Below the pieces are notes generated by a model. It searched no databases, was not told the origin of the DNA, and was given only the letters and a program-made list of their open reading frames with translations. The position numbers and the translations under genes are program-made. This document shows, one piece after another, positions 13,971-21,088 of a stretch of 29,888 nt of DNA (position 1 is its first letter; every line of letters starts with the position of its first letter). This stretch comes from a virus: positions 1 through 29,888 of IMG/VR virus record IMGVR_UViG_3300022707_002514. One strand, written 5' to 3'.

Positions 13971-14339
13971 ATGGCAGAAGCACAAAAAATAATTACGCCG
14001 GATTTAATTGATATGGATTGCTTTAGGGATCTTTTAGAGGGAAGCGTTTACTCAGATAAAGGCGCAGCTAAAGTAATGAAGATTGATGCGAGAACTATTA
14101 AGAACTGGTGTAGGGAAGAGAATCCCTCTTTCCCGAACAAAAGTAATATAGAAAAGGCGCTGAAATTTATGACAAATTTAAGAAATCCTAAAAATAAACG
14201 GATTAAAAAACATCCTTCTTATGGATATGTCACACAAGAACAATGGGATAAATTAAAAAGTCTAGGCATAGGGCCTGACAGAGATGTTCTGTTGAAACAG
14301 ATTGATGCTCAGAATAAATCGAAAGGTAAGACAAAATGA
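13971..14339 (+). CDS. Hypothetical protein with a helix-turn-helix-like segment
   Basis: A 122-residue basic protein. Residues about 26-48 (YSDKGAAKVMKIDARTIKNW) look like a helix-turn-helix in which a short helix containing GAAKV is followed by a recognition helix beginning DARTIKNW. A similar pattern occurs in phage regulators that recognise operators. The second half is Lys-rich. It could be a candidate binder of the recurrent palindrome, but nothing beyond the motif supports that. It begins one base after the methyltransferase stop and overlaps the next gene by ATGA. Confidence 0.5.
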   Translation: MAEAQKIITPDLIDMDCFRDLLEGSVYSDKGAAKVMKIDARTIKNWCREENPSFPNKSNIEKALKFMTNLRNPKNKRIKKHPSYGYVTQEQWDKLKSLGIGPDRDVLLKQIDAQNKSKGKTK

Positions 14340-14599
14340 TGGTAAGCAGGGAAACTACAGATGATGAGGATGAGGCAATAGCTACGGTTATTAAGCTGGC
14401 TCGTGAAATTCCTAATGTCCATATGCAGATAAGAAAGGCTATAACTCTCTGCATGAAATCTGACTATGGAAGTATAGACGAGAATCTAATAACCTCCGCT
14501 CTTCCGGCAGCTATAGAGGCATTAAGAAAAAACAATGAAATAAGTATAGCGGCGCATTTAGAAACATTGGTTAAGCAGCTACACAGTTGTGATTATTAA
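14336..14599 (+). CDS. Hypothetical early protein
   Basis: An 87-residue acidic, helical protein with no recognised domain. Its ATG overlaps the upstream stop (ATGA) and GAAAGG, a relative of the recurrent SD box, lies about 9 nt upstream. The N-terminus is very acidic (TTDDEDEAIATV) and two cysteines occur near residues 42 and 85. It belongs to a run of short early genes between the methyltransferase and the recombinase. Confidence 0.55.
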   Translation: MMVSRETTDDEDEAIATVIKLAREIPNVHMQIRKAITLCMKSDYGSIDENLITSALPAAIEALRKNNEISIAAHLETLVKQLHSCDY

Positions 14600-14608
14600 G
14601 GAAAAACT

Positions 14609-14860
14609 ATGGGGCAGGGAAACATAATACAGATACCAACGGAAAAAATGTCCGTGACAAAATCAACAGATCGATTAATAAAAGAAATCAGCCAAATAAT
14701 TGATGAGGAAAATATGGACGCTACCATTGCTTTCATCACCATAATTACTATGGGATTCGCTGTTTTGCATAGTGGTACAAATCTTAGTCAAGAGCTTGCT
14801 GTAGCATCTGCCGCTGAGCTTGCGAAGACAGTTTATTCAGGGGAGGGTCTGGAAGAATGA
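14609..14860 (+). CDS. Hypothetical early protein
   Basis: An 83-residue protein of unknown family with a helical, moderately hydrophobic centre (AFITIITMGFAVL, about residues 41-53) that is too short and polar-flanked to call a membrane span with confidence. AAGGAAAA precedes the ATG. The stop overlaps the next gene's start (ATGA). Confidence 0.5.
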   Translation: MGQGNIIQIPTEKMSVTKSTDRLIKEISQIIDEENMDATIAFITIITMGFAVLHSGTNLSQELAVASAAELAKTVYSGEGLEE

Positions 14861-15480
14861 CTTGTACAGAAGATAGGTTTTTATTTGATGTTGAAAAGCA
14901 TGAAATGGAAATATTACGTGATGATGGTATATACAGGCATATAAAATTTAAAATGCCGCATTCATTCTGCTGTGCGTTTGAATTGATCACGTGGCCCGGT
15001 TATCTATGTATATGCGGAGATATGGGAACTTATACATTTAGCCGTATCAACGATATGTTTGATTTCTTCACGATTAAAAAGTCAAGATGGAATAAAGATC
15101 AGAAGATAAGAATCAATACCGGATATTGGGCTGAGAAACTACAGTCTCAGAATTGTCATGGCGTTAGCACAGATGGCCCTAAAAATTATTCTGAGGAAAA
15201 ATTTAAAGAAACCATCAGGCGCGTTTATAATGATTTCATAAATGATTATGAAATGCCAGATGATGAAAAAACAGTATTATGGCAGAGATTAGAAGATGAA
15301 GTATTGAGCGCTTATAGCGAAGAGCAAGCTCGCCAGTACGCATCGGACTTTACGCATGAAAATTTTGATTTGTGCGATTTTTGGGAATACGATCTTCAAG
15401 AATACACCCATCATTTCATATGGATTTTATACGCTATATCATGGGGAATAGAAAAATATAAAACTGGAAAAGGAAATTAA
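14857..15480 (+). CDS. Conserved phage protein of unknown function
   Basis: A 207-residue protein of a type seen in many proteobacterial phages: a start with a VEKHEMEILRDDGIYRHIKF-like segment (residues 12-31), then FELITWPGYLCICGDMGTY then TFSRINDMFDFF (about 41-71), and a long helical C-terminal half ending in a Trp-rich HHFIWILYAISWGIE region. No enzymatic motif was recognised. It is coupled by ATGA to the gene before and separated by 4 nt from the zinc-ribbon gene after, an arrangement that often recurs with this family. Confidence 0.65.
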   Translation: MTCTEDRFLFDVEKHEMEILRDDGIYRHIKFKMPHSFCCAFELITWPGYLCICGDMGTYTFSRINDMFDFFTIKKSRWNKDQKIRINTGYWAEKLQSQNCHGVSTDGPKNYSEEKFKETIRRVYNDFINDYEMPDDEKTVLWQRLEDEVLSAYSEEQARQYASDFTHENFDLCDFWEYDLQEYTHHFIWILYAISWGIEKYKTGKGN

Positions 15481-15484
15481 AATC

Positions 15485-15955
15485 ATGGCAGAAGATCTAT
15501 TTGAGGCATCAGCTCTAGCCAGCGCAAAGGCCGATGTAATGCACGAAGCGAAGAAAAAGGGCTGTCATTGCCCGGTATGTGGGCAGTTCGTTAAGGTGTA
15601 TCGGAGGACTATTAATAAATCGTCTGCTGTATTGCTGGCAAGAGCCTGTAGAAAATTCGGGGAGGATATATCATTCCATATAACGGACCTGATAGAAGGC
15701 GGCGGGGGTGATTTCGCTAAGCTCAGATATTGGGGACTCATAGAGCAGATTGAAAATAACAACGATAAAAAGAAGCACTCCGGCAAATGGAGATTGACTA
15801 AGTTGGGTGTATATTTTGTAAAACATGGTCAAACTCTTCCTAAATATGCGCTGATTTATGATGGTAAATTACTTGATTTTGATGGTGATGAGTTGATAAC
15901 AATTCAAGATGCGCTAGGAAAAGACTTTGATTATCAGGAGCTTATGGCGGCATAG
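15485..15955 (+). CDS. Conserved phage protein with zinc-knuckle motif and winged-helix look
   Basis: A 156-residue protein. CHCPVCGQFVKVYRR (residues 27-41) is a short Cys motif, and the centre (SSAVLLARACRKF ... GGDFAKLRYWGLIEQ ... GKWRLTKLGVYFVKHG, about 46-118) looks like a winged-helix domain. The C-terminus (KYALIYDGKLLDFDGDELIT then IQDALGKDFDYQELM) is conserved in related phage proteins. Only two clear metal-site cysteines are adjacent, so a second pair may come from a partner or be lost. A DNA-binding role is possible but unproven. A variant SD box, ACTGGAAAAGG, lies about 12 nt upstream, inside the end of the previous gene. Confidence 0.6.
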   Translation: MAEDLFEASALASAKADVMHEAKKKGCHCPVCGQFVKVYRRTINKSSAVLLARACRKFGEDISFHITDLIEGGGGDFAKLRYWGLIEQIENNNDKKKHSGKWRLTKLGVYFVKHGQTLPKYALIYDGKLLDFDGDELITIQDALGKDFDYQELMAA

Positions 15956-15972
15956 ATAGAAAAGGTAAGGCA

Positions 15973-16350
15973 ATGACGTATAGTATGCATACTGAAAATA
16001 TGATGAAAAATATAGAGATCTACCAAAAAGCTCAAGAGAAGCTGAAAACCATCGTTAAAAAAGTAGCCTTAGAAGGTGGCAAAACTCAATACTGCTCTAT
16101 TGTTAAAATATCTGATGATTTCTTTTTGTGGGCTAATCTGTACAGGTGTAAAAACGATCTGTTATACATATCCCTATATAGAAATGATAAAGATGATAAG
16201 AAACCAAAGAGGGTAGCCCGGAGGATTAAATATGAAGATTTTATTCGGGCTTTCCCTGAATTCGGGCGTAGAGATATATGGCGTGTAGGTTGGAATGAGG
16301 CAGGAAAAAGATACACAGAATTGGAAGAAAAACGATCAATAGAAACATAG
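15973..16350 (+). CDS. Hypothetical protein
   Basis: A 125-residue basic protein without a recognised family. It starts with a helical segment and then has a beta-rich part (YCSIVKISDDFFLWANLYRC, then LLYISLYRN) followed by basic residues (KKPKRVARRIKYED). AAAAGGTAAGG immediately before the ATG is a relative of the recurrent SD box. It is the last gene before the recombinase unit. Confidence 0.5.
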   Translation: MTYSMHTENMMKNIEIYQKAQEKLKTIVKKVALEGGKTQYCSIVKISDDFFLWANLYRCKNDLLYISLYRNDKDDKKPKRVARRIKYEDFIRAFPEFGRRDIWRVGWNEAGKRYTELEEKRSIET

Positions 16351-16494
16351 TCATTTTATAACATACTAAGTTATTGAAAACATTAATAAATATGTTCTTA
16401 TAATTTCTTTGGTTCATAATTGTAGTTCTTGACCATGACCCTAAAATAAGGCAATATAAGAAACTTATGGACCGCGTAAGCTATTGGAATCATC
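16351..16494 (+). promoter_or_regulatory. Non-coding spacer with promoter and imperfect inverted repeat
   Basis: This AT-rich spacer holds TTGACC (16429-16434) and CAATAT (16452-16457) with 17-bp spacing, a plausible promoter for the serine recombinase. It also contains TTATAACATA (16356-16365) facing TATGTTCTTATAA (16391-16403), an imperfect inverted repeat that could be a recombinase site. The early palindrome is absent. Confidence 0.4.
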
Positions 16495-17172
16495 ATGAAA
16501 AAAGAAGTTGAGAAAAAACCGAGAGGTTACAAAATCAAACCTCGGAAACCCGCAGAAAATGGTAAATCAAAACGCAAAAAAAAGGCAATCAGAAAAGGCC
16601 GTAAAATCGGGTATGTTCGTGTTAGCACAAAAGAGCAGGATTATGACCTTCAAAAAGACGCATTAATCGACTACGGCGTGCTTCCAGAAGATGTCTTTCA
16701 TGATAAGATTTCAGGCAAGACTAAAAGCCGCCCCGGATTAGATGCCTGCAATAAGTTTCTTGTCTCTGGCGATACGCTTATTGTATGGAGGCTTGATCGC
16801 CTCGGCAGAAAAATGGTTATGCTTAAAAACTTCATTGATGATCTGCTGGATAGAGATATATATTTTGTATCTATCAGAGAAAACCTTGATCTTACTACGC
16901 CAACAGGACGGGCAATGTTCGGAATGATGTGCGTTTTTGCAGAAATGGAGCGCGAGGTTATATCTGAAAGAGTAACGGCAGGCATAAAATCTAAAATGGA
17001 TGCCGGTAGGCCGAGATGGGGGAAAGAGCCAGCAGTAGATTACAACGAGAAAGAAGTAAAACGGCTCTTACGTGATGGAAAATCCCAGAGAGAGATAGCC
17101 AGTGAAATAGGAATATCTAAATCAACTGTTCAGCGTATCGGAAGAAAAATGAAGAGGAAGAAAAATGGTTAA
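16495..17172 (+). CDS. Serine recombinase (resolvase/invertase type)
   Basis: A 225-residue small serine recombinase. After a Lys/Arg-rich N-terminal extension (residues 1-36) comes the catalytic domain: GYVRVSTKEQ with nucleophile Ser44, then DTLIVWRLDRLGR (93-105) with catalytic arginines, and the long E helix region (MFGMMCVFAEMEREVISERV). The C-terminus carries a Hin-like helix-turn-helix (SQREIASEIGISKSTVQRIG). Such enzymes invert or resolve DNA between short sites. It is too small for a large phage integrase. Its site could be the inverted repeat upstream. It overlaps the HNH gene by 8 nt. The basic extension is not typical of Hin or Tn3 resolvases. Confidence 0.85.
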   Translation: MKKEVEKKPRGYKIKPRKPAENGKSKRKKKAIRKGRKIGYVRVSTKEQDYDLQKDALIDYGVLPEDVFHDKISGKTKSRPGLDACNKFLVSGDTLIVWRLDRLGRKMVMLKNFIDDLLDRDIYFVSIRENLDLTTPTGRAMFGMMCVFAEMEREVISERVTAGIKSKMDAGRPRWGKEPAVDYNEKEVKRLLRDGKSQREIASEIGISKSTVQRIGRKMKRKKNG

Positions 17173-17584
17173 AAAAGTATTAAAAGCTACAAAAAAGAGA
17201 ATCAAGAATTACTGGTATACCGAAATAAGGAAACACGGGAAATTTACAGAGGTGAGTAAAGCAAGCTTCCTTAAAAATAACCAGTGTTTTGCTTGCGAAA
17301 GGGGTGCTAAAAATCTTGAAAGGGCGCATATCCTAGCTCGTTGCGAAGGCGGGCCTGATAGCTTAAATAACTTACATCTTCTATGCTCAGCCTGTCACCA
17401 TCAATCAGAGATTCTAAGTGGTGAAGTATACTGGATCTGGTTTGATAAGCAAACTATGATGCATTCAAAATTATATTATATATTCAAATATGATGGGATA
17501 ATGACTCAGGATATATTTGATTTTTTCTTTAAGGATAAACTGGAAGAGTTTTGTGGTATCCCTATGTATGATGAGGGTACATAG
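17165..17584 (+). CDS. HNH endonuclease
   Basis: A 139-residue HNH nuclease. CFAC (residues 41-44) and CSAC (74-77) form the zinc site, and ERAHI (52-56), then GGPDSLNNLHLLC (62-74), is the beta-beta-alpha metal core. The N-terminus is basic (MVKKVLKATKKRIKNYWYTE), suitable for DNA binding. It overlaps the serine recombinase gene. Phage HNH proteins can act in packaging, as homing enzymes or in host DNA degradation. Being far from TerL and coupled to a recombinase, this one is more likely a mobile or accessory nuclease. A homing role is speculative. Confidence 0.8.
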   Translation: MVKKVLKATKKRIKNYWYTEIRKHGKFTEVSKASFLKNNQCFACERGAKNLERAHILARCEGGPDSLNNLHLLCSACHHQSEILSGEVYWIWFDKQTMMHSKLYYIFKYDGIMTQDIFDFFFKDKLEEFCGIPMYDEGT

Positions 17585-17585
17585 C

Positions 17586-17614
17586 ATTGACAATATCAAT
17601 CGAATCTCTATTAT
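17586..17614 (+). promoter_or_regulatory. Promoter and palindromic operator
   Basis: The palindrome ATTGACAATATCAAT (17586-17600) contains TTGACA (17587-17592). TATTAT at 17609-17614 gives a 16-bp spacing. It stands directly after the HNH stop codon and drives the DUF1376 replication gene through a folded leader. Confidence 0.65.
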
Positions 17615-17623
17615 TATTTATTA

Positions 17624-17672
17624 GCTCGCGGGTTGATCGCCCCTTGCTGACCGCTCACTCGGTTGGGCGAGC
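17624..17672 (+). promoter_or_regulatory. Structured leader of the DUF1376 gene
   Basis: GCTCGC (17624-17629) pairs with GCGAGC (17667-17672), enclosing ACCG-ctcact-CGGT (17650-17663). The hairpin is followed by GAGAGGA (17685-17691), a normal SD. So this leader keeps the operator and hairpin but lacks the AACTGGAAAGG box. No run of U follows, so it is not an intrinsic terminator. Confidence 0.5.
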
Positions 17673-17692
17673 ATTTAACCTAGTGAGAGGAC

Positions 17693-18571
17693 ATGACAGA
17701 AAAGAAAAAATCACCAGCATTTCAATTTTACCCGGATGAGTGGCTAACTGATCGTGAAGTTGCCATGATGACTCCTGAGCAAGAAGGCGGTTACATCAGG
17801 CTTGTATGCTTCTGCTGGCTTGATAACGACATATCTTTACCTGATGATGATGAGCAACTATCTGTTTTAGCACGATTAAATAAGGGTGGTTTAAAATTGG
17901 TTAAAGCAAAGTTTAAGCAACACCCTACCAAGGAAGGATTTTTGACCCATGCTAGGCTACAAAAAGAGTATAAAAAGCAGGTAGCATGGAGAGAGAAAAG
18001 CGCAAGAGGTGGCAGAAAGAGTAAAAAACCATCCAAGCAAGACACTGATAATAAAGATAAAAATAAGGGTGGTGTAACCAAAGAGAAACCAAAGGGTAAC
18101 ACTCCTTCTCCTTCTCCATCTCCTACTGTAGTAAAAGAGAAGAAGAAAGAAGTATATACATTAGAATTTTTACAATTTTGGGATTCGTGGAAAATACACA
18201 AAACAGGAAAAGGATCAAAACAAGATGCATCACCAATTTATGAAAAAGCAGCAAAGGACATAGGGCATGAAGAAATTATCAGAAGCAGCGAAGAATACTG
18301 TAGATTCTGCAAGGCAACAGATTGCAACACAAAACACATCTTCCGATGGCTCACAAAGAGAGGATGGGAAGATGATTACGCAATCCCAGAAAAGGAACCC
18401 TCTAACGATAGAGAATGCTATTCTAGCCAGATCATTAATGCGGCGAGCAGAGCCGAAGAGAAATTACAAGTTCGAGGTAATCAAAGGAACCCCGACAAAA
18501 ACTGCATTACCGGACCTGACACCGGAGGAAATGAGGATGGTAACTTACTGCCGCCACCCTGCCGGGATTGA
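17693..18571 (+). CDS. DUF1376 (YdaU-like) phage replication protein
   Basis: A 292-residue protein. Residues about 8-105 match DUF1376: FQFYPDEWL, MMTPEQEGGYIRLVCFCWLD, SLPDDDEQLSVLARL, and ending with QVAWREKSARGGRKS. After a Lys-rich linker, residues about 155-230 (EFLQFWDSWKIHKTGKGSKQ ... ILxxxEEYCRF ... KHIFRWLTKRGWEDDY) look like the C-terminal domain of phage replication initiators/helicase loaders. The last 65 residues overlap another reading frame for 200 nt and are of low complexity; relatives often stop soon after the W-E-D motif. This suggests the original stop was lost. The SD is GAGAGGA, 2 nt upstream of the ATG by its end, and the frame follows an operator-controlled promoter. 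Confidence 0.7.
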   Translation: MTEKKKSPAFQFYPDEWLTDREVAMMTPEQEGGYIRLVCFCWLDNDISLPDDDEQLSVLARLNKGGLKLVKAKFKQHPTKEGFLTHARLQKEYKKQVAWREKSARGGRKSKKPSKQDTDNKDKNKGGVTKEKPKGNTPSPSPSPTVVKEKKKEVYTLEFLQFWDSWKIHKTGKGSKQDASPIYEKAAKDIGHEEIIRSSEEYCRFCKATDCNTKHIFRWLTKRGWEDDYAIPEKEPSNDRECYSSQIINAASRAEEKLQVRGNQRNPDKNCITGPDTGGNEDGNLLPPPCRD

Positions 18572-18833
18572 TAGAATCCTTTATCATCTCAAAATTCTGG
18601 CGATGCGTAAAAGGATGGATAGTAAGGACCCTGATAGAATAGCCTATATACTGGCTGATGATTCTGAAAGGTTTTCGAGGGGTCAGGTTACGGAAGTAGA
18701 AATGGTTATAATGGTAGATCATTTTATAGAAAACGATACACGTTCATTTTATCCTGATTATGCTAAGATGAAGGAATATATCACGTTAATGTCTGATAAG
18801 TGGCGCAAGTCTTACGGAAAAAAAGGTAGATAG
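18372..18833 (+). CDS. Hypothetical protein overlapping the DUF1376 gene
   Basis: A 153-residue helical protein without a recognised family. The frame is open from 18267, but upstream of 18372 it would overlap the conserved C-terminal domain of the replication protein, and the ATG at 18372 has GAGAGG about 8 nt before it. A later ATG at 18531 behind GGAGGA is the main alternative. The region LPDLTPEEMRMVTYCRHPAG onward is protein-like, with a long helical C-terminus and a basic end (WRKSYGKKGR). It may be a replication or DnaC-like accessory, but no motif proves it. Confidence 0.5.
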   Translation: MITQSQKRNPLTIENAILARSLMRRAEPKRNYKFEVIKGTPTKTALPDLTPEEMRMVTYCRHPAGIDRILYHLKILAMRKRMDSKDPDRIAYILADDSERFSRGQVTEVEMVIMVDHFIENDTRSFYPDYAKMKEYITLMSDKWRKSYGKKGR

Positions 18834-18835
18834 TT

Positions 18836-19207
18836 ATGTATGAAGATGGAGAAGAATCATATACCAAAGGCCTCGCTAAATGGGAAGCTGGACTAAATGA
18901 TATGGCTGGCGGCAAGATAGATCATAAACAGCCCCGGAATATCAGAAGCGATACGGTGTATGAAAAACGGCAGCGCCAGCTCGTAGATAAATATCAGGGT
19001 AAGTGGGATATTTTGTTTATAATAGGAAACGGGAAAACCTGTATGGGCGGTTGTTGTGAAGATAAACCTGAGATTGAGAAAGCAATAACACGGCTCCTGA
19101 AAGACAGGTCAGAAAGACCTCTTTTGCGCCTGAGACACCCGGATGTAGGCAATTTTCTGCAAGGAAATATTTCTATGATGATACCTATGCCGGTTAGAGA
19201 ATCATGA
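18836..19207 (+). CDS. Hypothetical protein
   Basis: A 123-residue protein that starts 2 nt after the upstream stop and has AAAAGGTAG upstream. It contains CMGGCCEDKPEIEKAITRLL (about residues 69-88) with three cysteines, which may bind a metal. The C-terminus is rich in Arg and Leu. No family is recognised. Its end overlaps the start of the ribbon-helix-helix gene (ATGA), so it is co-translated with the packaging-adjacent genes. Confidence 0.55.
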   Translation: MYEDGEESYTKGLAKWEAGLNDMAGGKIDHKQPRNIRSDTVYEKRQRQLVDKYQGKWDILFIIGNGKTCMGGCCEDKPEIEKAITRLLKDRSERPLLRLRHPDVGNFLQGNISMMIPMPVRES

Positions 19208-19386
19208 AAACTCACATAAGAAAAACACCGGGCAAGGGAAGCAAAAGAGGCAGTAGGCCAAAACTGAGAATCGTTGTAGGGTTTGATGAGGTCAGGGGCA
19301 TGGCAATAGAGGCAGGAAACAGCATGGGACAGCAGATAAGGGTACTCGTAGAACGGGGTATAATATCATCAGAGGATTTTAAATAA
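19204..19386 (+). CDS. Ribbon-helix-helix (Arc-like) DNA-binding protein
   Basis: A 60-residue protein with a basic N-terminus (KTPGKGSKRGSRPKLR) followed by RIVVGFDEVRGMAIEAGNS then MGQQIRVLVERGI. This fits a short beta strand, then helix A, a Gly/Asn turn with Ser starting helix B, as in Arc/CopG repressors. Arc-type proteins dimerise and bind operators with the strand. It sits directly before TerS, with TAATG coupling. It is one of two candidates in the window for binding a palindromic operator; a DNA-packaging accessory role is an alternative. Confidence 0.55.
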   Translation: MKTHIRKTPGKGSKRGSRPKLRIVVGFDEVRGMAIEAGNSMGQQIRVLVERGIISSEDFK

Positions 19387-19937
19387 TGGGCGCTAAGAAA
19401 CTTACGGAGAAAGAGAATATTTTCTGTAAAGAGTATGTTGTTGACTTTAATGCCTCAAGATCGGCTCGTGATGCGGGTTACAGCGAGAAATCAGCAAGAG
19501 ATATTGGTTATGAAAACCTGACAAAACCCCACATTAGGGAGAAAATCAAGGCTTTACTCGCGGATCGTGTAGCAAATTTAGACCTAACTTCTGAAAGGGT
19601 CGGTAAGGAAATAGCTGCTATAGCCTATGCCCGGCTCTGTGATGTAGGGCAATGGGATGAAGAGGGTAATCTTATACTGGCACCATCCTGCCTTATCCCT
19701 GCCGAGATACAGCCAGCTATACAGAGCATTAAAAAGGTTATTACTGCTGAAGGAGAGCGCCTTGAAATCAAGATGCACTCGAAGGAAAAGGCTCTTGAGA
19801 TGATAGCAAAGCACACGAAGTTCTTTGAGGAGCCTGAGCCTCCTAAAGGCGATACGAACATTACAAATAATTATCTATCTACGATGTCTACGAAGAAGAT
19901 CATAGAAATCAAAGCGATCATGGAAAGGGAAGATTGA
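19386..19937 (+). CDS. terS: Terminase small subunit
   Basis: A 183-residue protein of the Terminase_2 (XtmA-like) family. LTEKENIFCKEYVVDFNASR then SARDAGYSEKSARDIGYE (residues 6-43) is the N-terminal DNA-recognition helix-turn-helix seen in this family, with NLTKPHIREKIKALLADR following. The middle (ERVGKEIAAIAYARLCDVGQ) and a KEKALEMIAKH segment are also typical. It recognises the packaging site and feeds DNA to TerL. The TerL gene lies 2.4 kb downstream rather than adjacent; a block of tiny genes separates them. Confidence 0.85.
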   Translation: MGAKKLTEKENIFCKEYVVDFNASRSARDAGYSEKSARDIGYENLTKPHIREKIKALLADRVANLDLTSERVGKEIAAIAYARLCDVGQWDEEGNLILAPSCLIPAEIQPAIQSIKKVITAEGERLEIKMHSKEKALEMIAKHTKFFEEPEPPKGDTNITNNYLSTMSTKKIIEIKAIMERED

Positions 19938-20161
19938 TGGGTTTATTAGAGATATATACAATAGGGATGCTGATTACGCTGGCTATTATGTGTTGGTCTG
20001 TTTCTGTTTGTAAAAATAAAAACTTTGATGAGTGGGGTCAGTTGATTGAACAGGGTACATCTGCCGGGTACAGAATCCTTCTTTTTAGCTGCATAATCTG
20101 GCCTGTTTTCTGGATTGGTTTGGTCTATGAGCTTTTTATAGAAAAGGAATCTGATGGATAA
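19937..20161 (+). CDS. Small protein with two membrane spans
   Basis: A 74-residue protein with two hydrophobic segments (about 3-24, LLEIYTIGMLITLAIMCWSV, and 46-66, ILLFSCIIWPVFWIGLVYEL) flanking a polar loop. The ATG overlaps the TerS stop (TGATG), and GGGAAG lies upstream. Holin-like in size and topology, but it lies far from the muramidase. A membrane accessory or superinfection-exclusion role is equally possible. Confidence 0.5.
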   Translation: MGLLEIYTIGMLITLAIMCWSVSVCKNKNFDEWGQLIEQGTSAGYRILLFSCIIWPVFWIGLVYELFIEKESDG

Positions 20162-20339
20162 GGATCAAATAAAAGCGCTAAAACATATCATTATTCATGG
20201 AAACAGTAGGCAGCTAAAAGCTAAAAAATGGAAACCCATTTTGATTAATTTGTATAGATCTGGATATTTAAAAAGATCTTGGTTTCCATCTTGGACTTGG
20301 ATGGCAACCAAGAAAGCTAAAAAATGGGCAGTGAAATAA
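20154..20339 (+). CDS. Small basic hypothetical protein
   Basis: A 61-residue, highly basic and aromatic protein (LKAKKWKPILINLYRSGYL, then SWFPSWTWMATKKAKKW). AAAGGA lies about 6 nt before its ATG and it overlaps the upstream gene by 8 nt and the next by TAATG. No family is recognised. Basic Trp-rich composition would suit binding to nucleic acid or membrane. Confidence 0.5.
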   Translation: MDKDQIKALKHIIIHGNSRQLKAKKWKPILINLYRSGYLKRSWFPSWTWMATKKAKKWAVK

Positions 20340-20578
20340 TGGATATGCCGGATAAAATAAAAATATGCAGGCAGGAGATATCTAAAGGCGAACATCTATT
20401 CATGTTTGATATTGATGGCAGTTTAAAAACAACTGAGTACCTTCAGTGCGAGTTACACTACGCTCGGGTCAAGGAGCTGCACGAAGCCAATGCCGTGATG
20501 GTGGAAAGATACCGGTCCGAGAAACATAAGAGAATTGAACTGGAAAGGAAGCTCAATAAGCTCATAGATAAGTTATGA
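20339..20578 (+). CDS. Hypothetical coiled-coil protein
   Basis: A 79-residue protein. The start at 20339 overlaps the preceding stop (TAATG). An ATG 15 nt earlier is less likely. The first half has HLFMFDIDGSLKTTEYLQCE and the second half is a heptad-like helix (RVKELHEANAVMVERYRSEK, then RIELERKLNKLIDKL), suggesting a coiled coil. Similar short phage proteins exist; function unknown. Coupled to the next gene by an ATGA overlap. Confidence 0.5.
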   Translation: MDMPDKIKICRQEISKGEHLFMFDIDGSLKTTEYLQCELHYARVKELHEANAVMVERYRSEKHKRIELERKLNKLIDKL

Positions 20579-20754
20579 AAAAGTGTGAAGAAACAGGAAA
20601 GACTTGCTACGTAAGTCAGGCCATTGCTGATAGGGAAACAAAGCGATTATCAAGCAAAAGATATGGCTCTCGTTGCTCAAAAATGCGATCATATTTCTGT
20701 GATTCGTGTAAGGGATATCACATAACCAGCCATAACCAGCAAGGAAAAACGTAA
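20575..20754 (+). CDS. Small zinc-ribbon-like protein
   Basis: A 59-residue basic protein. Cysteines at residues 4, 11, 34, 42 and 45 and His at 49 include FCDSCKGYHITSH, which resembles the YRC-x-x-C-G-x-W-H-L-T-S end of small phage zinc-ribbon proteins. The N-terminal KTCYVSQAIADRE segment fits the same type. Function unknown. The ATG overlaps the upstream stop (ATGA). Confidence 0.5.
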   Translation: MKKCEETGKTCYVSQAIADRETKRLSSKRYGSRCSKMRSYFCDSCKGYHITSHNQQGKT

Positions 20755-20774
20755 AAAGATCAAAGGAAAGAAAT

Positions 20775-21041
20775 ATGTTAGAAAAAGACGATTCCAAGGA
20801 GCAATCTAAGGTAGACAAGCTGTTTGCAGCCTGCAAGAATGGTACAATCAACACACAGATATTCAAGCAGCTTACCGGGCGTAATGTTACAATCGGAGGC
20901 AGGGCAGATTATTCTAAATTATCCGGTAGGATGCTCAGGGAGATCAGGGCGAATCAGGCAAGGGAAGCTATCAAAGGTCAGACACATTTCCTTGATGGAA
21001 CGCTGATAGATGAGAGCCGGATCATAGAGCTACGCCCATAA
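20775..21041 (+). CDS. Hypothetical protein
   Basis: An 88-residue protein with no recognised domain. AAAGGAAAG lies about 5 nt before the ATG. Helical start (KVDKLFAACKNGTINTQIFK), then a basic region (GRMLREIRANQAREAIKG). It is the last gene before the operator and long leader at 21.05 kb. Confidence 0.5.
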   Translation: MLEKDDSKEQSKVDKLFAACKNGTINTQIFKQLTGRNVTIGGRADYSKLSGRMLREIRANQAREAIKGQTHFLDGTLIDESRIIELRP

Positions 21042-21051
21042 ATTAATACCT

Positions 21052-21081
21052 ATTGACAATATCAATGTAGTGGAGTAGTTT
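21052..21081 (+). promoter_or_regulatory. Palindromic operator and likely promoter
   Basis: ATTGACAATATCAAT (21052-21066) contains TTGACA (21053-21058). The best -10 at 17-bp spacing is TAGTTT (21076-21081), weaker than at the other sites. It leads into a leader of about 140 nt and the cluster of tiny genes before the terminase. Confidence 0.55.
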
Positions 21082-21088
21082 TCATTAT

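Noticed and set aside
16495-17172. Phage integrase with an attachment site
   Set aside because: The protein has the size and C-terminal HTH of an invertase or resolvase, not of a large serine integrase, and no att-like duplication or host gene fragment was found.
17617-17692. Intrinsic terminator after the HNH gene
   Set aside because: The stem is good, but it lies downstream of the promoter and has no U-run, so it is treated as a leader hairpin.
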